Source of the DNA: Adiantum capillus-veneris
Taxonomy: Eukaryota > Streptophyta > Polypodiopsida > Polypodiales > Pteridaceae
Direction of reading: 5' to 3'
Assembly (NCBI GenBank): GCA_014529385.2
Contig: CM043945.1
Location: 143,784,741 to 143,848,740 of the forward strand
Length of the DNA stretch: 64,000 bases
Shown here one piece after another: positions 58,693 through 64,000 of the stretch. The position numbers and the translations under genes were made by a program. Under the pieces are notes generated by a model that did no database searches, had not been told where the DNA came from, and was given only the letters and a program-made list of their open reading frames with translations. The first letter of the stretch is position 1. Each line of letters opens with the position of its first letter.

Positions 58693-60312
58693 CATCACTC
58701 TTAAGGGGAATCGTGTGCTGACATATCTCAAGATCTATCCCCTTTAGATCTTTGTATGATCATGCAAAGACATCTTTATATTTCCTGAGCGTATTGACTA
58801 GAAGTTGCTCTTCCTCTCCTGTAAGGTCCATGGCAATATATGCCGGTTTTGGCTCCTTACCTGGTTCTGCTAAGTTGATGCTTTTCATGTTTTCAGGCCC
58901 ATCATATGAAATTCCTGGTTCTTTGGGATCTCGTTTGGGTTTTTGCACCACTATCTTCCTATCCTGAATGGTATACTTCTTATAGTGGGAAGGTGCATCG
59001 AATTTATCATCATTTGATTCCTCACCAGTTTCCATTTCTGTTGTCCAAACTTCCTTCAAAGCTAGTTTCAAATCATTGTATTTGACTTTGCGCTCCATCT
59101 TGGACAACTTAAATGATTTTTCAGTATTTTTCTCTTTTTTTGGTTTTTGTCTTGATGTTGTTTTGGTTGAGTCATGTTTCATATATCTCTTCGATATCCT
59201 GTCCTTGAGGCAGTCAGTCGCTTTGGATAATCTCAAGTACTGTGTTTTGTCAGTTTATAGAGGTACTGAGTCCTTGTTGTGCTTGTTGTGCTTGTTGTGC
59301 TTGTTTGTGCATTTATCTCGATACCTATGTTGTCTTCGAGGGTTTTGGTTTGGGAAATCATAGTAGATCACTCGTCGATCCTTCCGTTTGATGCTCTGAT
59401 TCAAGCTGCTAGACAACTCATCGTCCACGTTATCCTCTAGTGCCTTATCAGTCGAGTCGTGAAAATCTTATTCATACGTTTGGACAAGGTCTCTTAAAGA
59501 GATTTCGTCCACTATGAGTCGGCACTCGGCCACCCCCTTCCTCTGTCTTCATAGTTAGGCGGACATTCATCATCTGGAATGGAATGATATCATACCCTTC
59601 CTCATCACAGAATTTGGTGAGGGTCACCTCGTTTACACAAACATCAAGAGTAGCTAGTATTTTTTGCCATCCAAAAGATTCAAACACCTCTTTTGGAAAA
59701 GGCTCTGGTATGCATGCTTCGTCTTGTGCAATCCTATCAAGAATGCAATTTTCCTTTTTTAGACCATACAATCCGAAGCTTCTCCTGTCCATTGGTGAGC
59801 TTTATTCTTGATCCAAGCCGGTATTCCTCCTTCCTAGTCAGTTGTGGAACGCAAGTCTTCTCCTGGGGTTCTTTCTACATCTCTATAGCTATGATCTGTG
59901 ACACTAATTTTCTTAGTGACATCCTTGTTCCTGAGATAGATATAGTCGTAGCCCCAATCTTGCACCATTTTGAGCTGATGCATGAATGTTCGGCCCAGTA
60001 TGATGTCGAAATTTATTCTCTCATCAAAATTCATAATAGCGAAGGTGTGTTCATATGCAATCTCACAAGAGGTTACTACAATCTGCTCCAAGATGCCAAT
60101 AGGTCTCTCCAGGTACCCATCCACTAGTTGAAGTTTCATTCTAGTTATCCTTAGAGCAGGTTTTCCCCATTTTTTTCACATTGCGTTGGTGGCTATGGCA
60201 ATTCTGGCTCCACTATCCAATATCGCGACCGATTTTACGTCCTTGTACTTGTTGGTATACTTGCAATGCCCACCTCTCTAAGTTTTGCCACCACAATATA
60301 TGCTGCACAGTT
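58693..60312 (-). pseudogene. Y: knuckle remnant, protease and pre-RT region (5' half of pol)
   Basis: Minus strand, in order: a Cys/His remnant (IYCGGKT, GGHCKY) near 60290; the protease active site LDSGARIAIAT with D-S-G at 60217-60209; its second half FDIILGRTFMHQ (about 59990); a block with KENCILDR, FPKEVFESFGW and LDVCVNEVTLTKFCDEEGYD (59792-59540) shared with X; a Lys-rich linker; and LVNTLRKYKDVFA (58800-58760), the usual lead-in to gypsy RT, followed by a TGA where most relatives have Trp, then KDLKGID and IPLKSDAK up to the X target site. RT continues in frame at 19364 on the other strand. Several stops (for example near 60275 and 60160). Confidence 0.8.
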
Positions 60313-60499
60313 TGTAAGGCCCCCATATGAGGAGAAGCCAATGGTGCACATATATTTGGTGGATTCAAGCTATGCACGCTGATGAGATCTCTATTTGTGA
60401 TCGTGGGTGGTACGCAGCAAATTCAGGGGTAACTTTTTTTCCCCTTCGCCGGAATATCTTTTTTTTCCCTTCACCGGAATATTCTTTTTCGCCGAAATA

Positions 60500-60632
60500 T
60501 CTTGGCCGGACGACGGCCGGAAGAAAATTGTAAAATGGCCGTCCGGTGGCCGGTGGTCCATGGTCTTTGGTCGGTGGTCGGCGGCCGGTGGTCTTTGGCC
60601 GGTGGCCGGATTTCCTTGGCCGGTGGCCGATT
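60500..60632 (+). repeat. GGCCGGTGG array in C3 LTR
   Basis: About ten close copies of TGGCCGGTGG/TGGTCGGTGG in 130 bp, 120-250 bp upstream of the TATA box. Equivalent arrays lie at 14105-14240, 27633-27750 and 32320-32445 (minus). Confidence 0.75.
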
Positions 60633-60747
60633 TCTAGGAGGACTTGTCTACCCAAAAGCGTCTAAGCATGGGTGCATGGGAGAGTCCTACTTGGACTTGG
60701 CTATCTAAGGGCGGCTGCACATGGGCGTTTAGAGGCTCCCTTACAAC

Positions 60748-60755
60748 TATATAAG
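60748..60755 (+). promoter_or_regulatory. TATA box, C3 LTR
   Basis: TATATAAG followed by GAGGCC, as in the C1/C2 LTRs. Confidence 0.65.
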
Positions 60756-61028
60756 GAGGCCTTTTCATGAGTATTTTGGTAGAATGGTATGCACACTTGA
60801 CGCACACAGCACATCCTTGTGTAAGGATTATTAGTCCCTTGTATTCACTTGCTCTAGTTGTCTAAATCGCCATCTAAGCTCTACCTTGAGAGCGCATGGG
60901 TGGATGAGGCCATCAATTTGTATAGTGTGCTAATCTAAAGTTTTTGATTTTCCACTAATCTACTTTGCATTGTGTCTCTCTCTACTCTCCTTGCTACTAG
61001 ATCCTTATTGTATTCCGCATTTCTTACA

Positions 61029-61040
61029 TGGTATCAGAGC
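61029..61040 (+). other. Primer-binding site, C3
   Basis: TGGTATCAGAGC directly after the LTR end. Confidence 0.9.
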
Positions 61041-61100
61041 TATAGGTGCTCGTAGCTAAGAAAGTACGAGAAGTACTTGTCTTACTTTGCAAAATCAATT

Positions 61101-61974
61101 ATGTCGGCATCTTCAAGTGCCATTGCCGGTGCTACTCCGCTTCGCATTCGTCCACCAGCATTCACCGAAGGAAAGCTTGACGGCACCAACTACACATTGT
61201 GGAAAATCAAAATTTCTTCAATTCTAGATTCATATGAATTGTTGGATACAGTGTTGGGGCAAAATGGTGCAGACCCGGAGCCCACTGCAACAAATGATCC
61301 GGCAAATCCAAGCGTTGTAATTCCCCCGGATGCTACTCTTCTACGTGCCTGGAAAAGAAGGAATGCAGATGCATTATGCGCCATTGTCATGTGTGTAAGT
61401 CCTCACTTTGATTCAGCATACAACTAAATCACATGAAGCTTGGAACATACTGGCTCGTCAATATGAGGCGCACAATCACACCAGAATTCAAAATCTGGAA
61501 AATCAGCTTGCTGTTGAGAAACTTACTGATGAAGAGAAAGTGGAGGCCTTTATCAAGCGGATTAAGGACCTCCAAGATCAATTAGCTACCATTGGTGTGG
61601 CTATTTCTCCAGAAGATTTAGCTCGGCGCTGCATTCGCATACTTCCAACAAGATATGATGGTCTCGTTACGGCACTCAACACTCAGGTTCATCCAACCCC
61701 TCTTATGTTTGAAGAACTGAGTGCAATGTTGCTTGAAGAGGAGCTACGACTCAGAACTGGGGATGGTGGAGGTGATGCTGCCTTCACAGCCAATGCAAAA
61801 GGCAAGGGGACTACATCAAATGCTTCTAAGAAGAAGCCCAAGAAGAGGAAATTTTCAGGTAGCTATTTTTACTCTGACAAGAAGGGTCATGCTGTTAAAG
61901 ACTGTAGAAAGAAGAAAGTAGATGAGAAGAACGGCACCATGAAAGCTTCTTGGAAGGAAAGAATTGCGGAGTAG
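61101..61974 (+). pseudogene. Copia C3 gag
   Basis: MSASSSAIAGATPLRIRPPA, then the UBN2 gag domain: LDGTNYTLWKIKISSILDSY, ALCAIVMCVSP, a one-step frameshift near 61415-61425, then HEAWNILARQYEAHN, LENQLAVEKL, FIKRIKDLQDQLATIGV and ILPTRYDGLVTAL. The zinc knuckle region has YFYSDKKGHAVKDC, where the first two Cys of CCHC are Tyr and Ser, so RNA binding should be impaired. Ends with a stop at 61972. Typical copia gag length, but non-functional because of the frameshift and lost knuckle. Confidence 0.85.
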
Positions 61975-61975
61975 C

Positions 61976-64000
61976 CCATTTAGGTTCCTAGCCTTTCCAA
62001 GGTTCCTTTTTTACCAAAAAATTTGAAGAGTTCCTTAATTAAATCACATCCTCCTCCCTTGTCCTGATCCCTCCATGGATCCTTTTTCCTTCTTCCTTTT
62101 CCTATCGGCATTAGGCCTACTCGGACTAGGCCGATCTCCAGATGCATTCGTGGGTCCCATTCACCCAACCAGGACACACTCCCATTCAATCCCATTTCTA
62201 GGGCAATGAATGAACCTGAGCTAAAAACATAGACAAACGGTTATCAGTCCAACCAGAAAGGACCATTCCCCGTTGTATCCCACATGTAAACACCTGTGCC
62301 CGCCTTTTTCCAAACACAAAGACAAGTTCACACTTAAATATCTATGTTATGTTAGGAATATCCACATCAATCTTCTTTGTAAAGTTTTTATTCCTAGTTT
62401 AAATTTAGATTAAATTCCTTGAGTTGTAATCGCATAAAATGTTTTACTCAAACAAGACCTTTAGAAAACAACAAATCTCTTGAAAGTTTAAGGTTTTGTC
62501 TTGACGTAATTTTCAAGGTAACCTCGACTTTGATGAATCCCATTTTGGTCTCTTTTCATCATTTGCCATCCATGGGGCATCTCCATGGAAGCGATGGGAG
62601 TTTTATATTCAAGCAACACGGTCACGACTTCCGTAAAGCTATCCCCTTACTCCCCCCTTCAAATTTGCAAAACAAACCTGAAAGTAAACAAACTTGAAAT
62701 GAGCAATATATATGCTTTCTATAATGAGTTTTTGTTTGGTGTGTCTGTGTGTTAAACAAAAACTTTGAAATGCACCAGCTTGCAATCTTGGATAGTTAAT
62801 ATGAAACTTCCTTTGATTGCTTATGCAAGAGTGAAACATTTTAATGCATGGTAGAGTAAAAATTGTGAAGTTCCTAAGAGTGGACATGCTAGTGTATCAT
62901 AAAATAAGTATGTAGTAGTCAATGAATAACTAGCAAATTTTTCTCAACAATGGGCTTAAAAGACCCTAAGGTTCATCCCATTAAGACTTCCAAAATGCTA
63001 AGGTTCCAAAATTCAAAGGTTGTGTCCAACGGTCAAAAGCTTAGGAAAATTGGATTCTTTGTGTGTGCTCAAAAAGACTTCATGCATCCCTACATACGAG
63101 GGGGCGAGCCCTAGAAGTAGGATATGAGAGAGAAACTCACACACGCACACACAGAAGCTCCCTTTACACAAAGGGAATGAGGGACACATGTCAGCTCCAT
63201 AGCCCAGATGCCCACAAGGTGTACTCAAATCCTATTGGATGTCCTTGGAGGTGGACCAATGAGAACTAGGCTAGAGTAAATCTAGTTTAATTAATTTAAA
63301 AGCACTTAGTAAAATAATCAATAAGAATTAATCTCTCTAGAAGACTATTGGACAGTCTCCCAAGGGGTCCAAGGAGCATTCAGCAGCCGAATGGCTTGCC
63401 TAATTCCTATTAGCCAGGAGACAAAGGGGTCCAATGAGATTTTAGTTGCATTAATTAATTACCTAAATCTCTCACAAAAGGGGAAAGGAGGACACATGTC
63501 AGAAGGCTATCACTTATGATCTTGAAATCCCATTGGCTAAGCCTCGGGAGGTCCAATAGGCTTGCAGCATGAGCAAATAGCAAGAGGGGTCGACCAAGAG
63601 AGAGGGGGATGATTTTTGGAATGCATTATTGCATACACACTCACACTAGGCCATGTGTGGAGTAATAAGAGACTCTCTTTCCTTCTCAAGCTTTAATGGA
63701 AATCTTATCACCTACTCCAAGCTTGTGAGAAGGGAGGCATACACCAACAACTCTTGGCTTTGTGATTCAAATCTAACCAAGAGCCAAGCTTCAATGCATG
63801 CTCATATCCTCTACCATGCTAATTACTAAGATAAGATATGCTAATATGAGTAATTATGTGAGGGAATGTACATCTTTCTTGTAAGACTACTCCTTCTTCC
63901 TCTCAGTCTACTCTCATACCCCGCTAGCTCTCACCATCTTCGAAGGTGTGTGAGTTCTTGAGTCTGATACCGTGAGGGAATTGATGTTGTGTTTAATAAG
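61976..64000. other. Unclassified, no gene seen
   Basis: No frame longer than about 95 codons, no domain motif, no LTR ends or TIRs recognised. Two stretches near 63360 and 63530 share a CCCA.TGG...GGTCCAA(T/G) style, hinting at a weak internal repeat. Confidence 0.4.

Larger units (their letters stand above)
60313..61028 (+). repeat. C3 5' LTR
   Basis: TGTAAGGCC to TTCTTACA, 716 bp. It shares with the C1/C2 LTRs the start block GTAAGGCCCCCAT.TGAGGAG, the CCGGAATAT motifs and the GGCCGGTGGCC array upstream of the TATA box, but is otherwise diverged. Confidence 0.8.
60313..61975 (+). mobile_element. Copia C3, 5' part
   Basis: 5' LTR, primer site and gag on the plus strand. Recognisable copia sequence ends near 61975; no protease, integrase, RT or 3' LTR in the window. 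It cuts the 5' end of Y. Confidence 0.85.

Noticed and set aside
62419-63269. Short frames near the right end
   Set aside because: Below 95 codons, no motifs, overlapping on both strands.

Overview
The window is transposon-rich DNA from a large-genome land plant; I see no convincing intact host gene. The plant origin rests on the element types: Ty1/copia elements primed by initiator Met tRNA, Ty3/gypsy elements (one with an Asp-tRNA-type primer site), a CACTA transposon with tnp2, DUF4218 and DUF4216 domains, and an L1-type LINE. A Penelope-like reverse transcriptase with a hammerhead ribozyme, and the style of the gypsy pol, make a fern, lycophyte or gymnosperm more likely than a flowering plant; that is an inference, not a proof. 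Long CT, CA and GA tracts are frequent.

Layout. 1-6 kb: gypsy-type non-autonomous element E1 on the minus strand (3' LTR, polypurine tract, decayed gag-like gene, leader with palindromes). 6.5-10 kb: a decayed gene flanked by GCGGTAAT-type repeats, hit by a 1.27-kb copia deletion derivative. 10.6-13.1 kb: CT arrays holding two 5'-truncated LINE ends. 13.6-15.3 kb: truncated copia C1. 15.3-19.4 kb: 3' half of gypsy element X. 19.4-23.5 kb: 3' half of gypsy element Y (RT, RNase H, integrase and a second protease-like domain). 24.3-34.7 kb: element E2 (palindromic leader, gag-like gene, 3' LTR), with a nearly complete copia C2 inserted in its gag. 34.7-45.8 kb: CACTA transposase interrupted by G1, a 7.2-kb non-autonomous gypsy with LTRs of about 2.8 kb. 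46-47 kb: CTA, CA and GA arrays that form the 3' tail of LINE copy C (47.2-51.4 kb, minus). 54.3-55.6 kb: Penelope-like remnant with inverted arms. 55.8-60.3 kb (minus): leader, primer site and 5' LTR of X, then the 5' half of Y. 60.3-62 kb: 5' end of copia C3. The last 2 kb is unclassified.

The parts fit together in four ways. (1) X inserted into the pol gene of Y; the two halves of that nested pair now lie about 39 kb apart in opposite orientation, and both junctions carry the same 5-bp target duplication. (2) E1, E2 and X have leaders with dispersed palindromes; each family has its own arms around a shared ATCGCGAT core, and E1 and X share a spacing near 285 bp. (3) G1 appears to carry the first exon of its gag inside the LTR. 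(4) Every LINE copy runs into CT repeats at its 3' end. Boundaries given for complete elements rest on matching LTR ends and target duplications read directly from the sequence.
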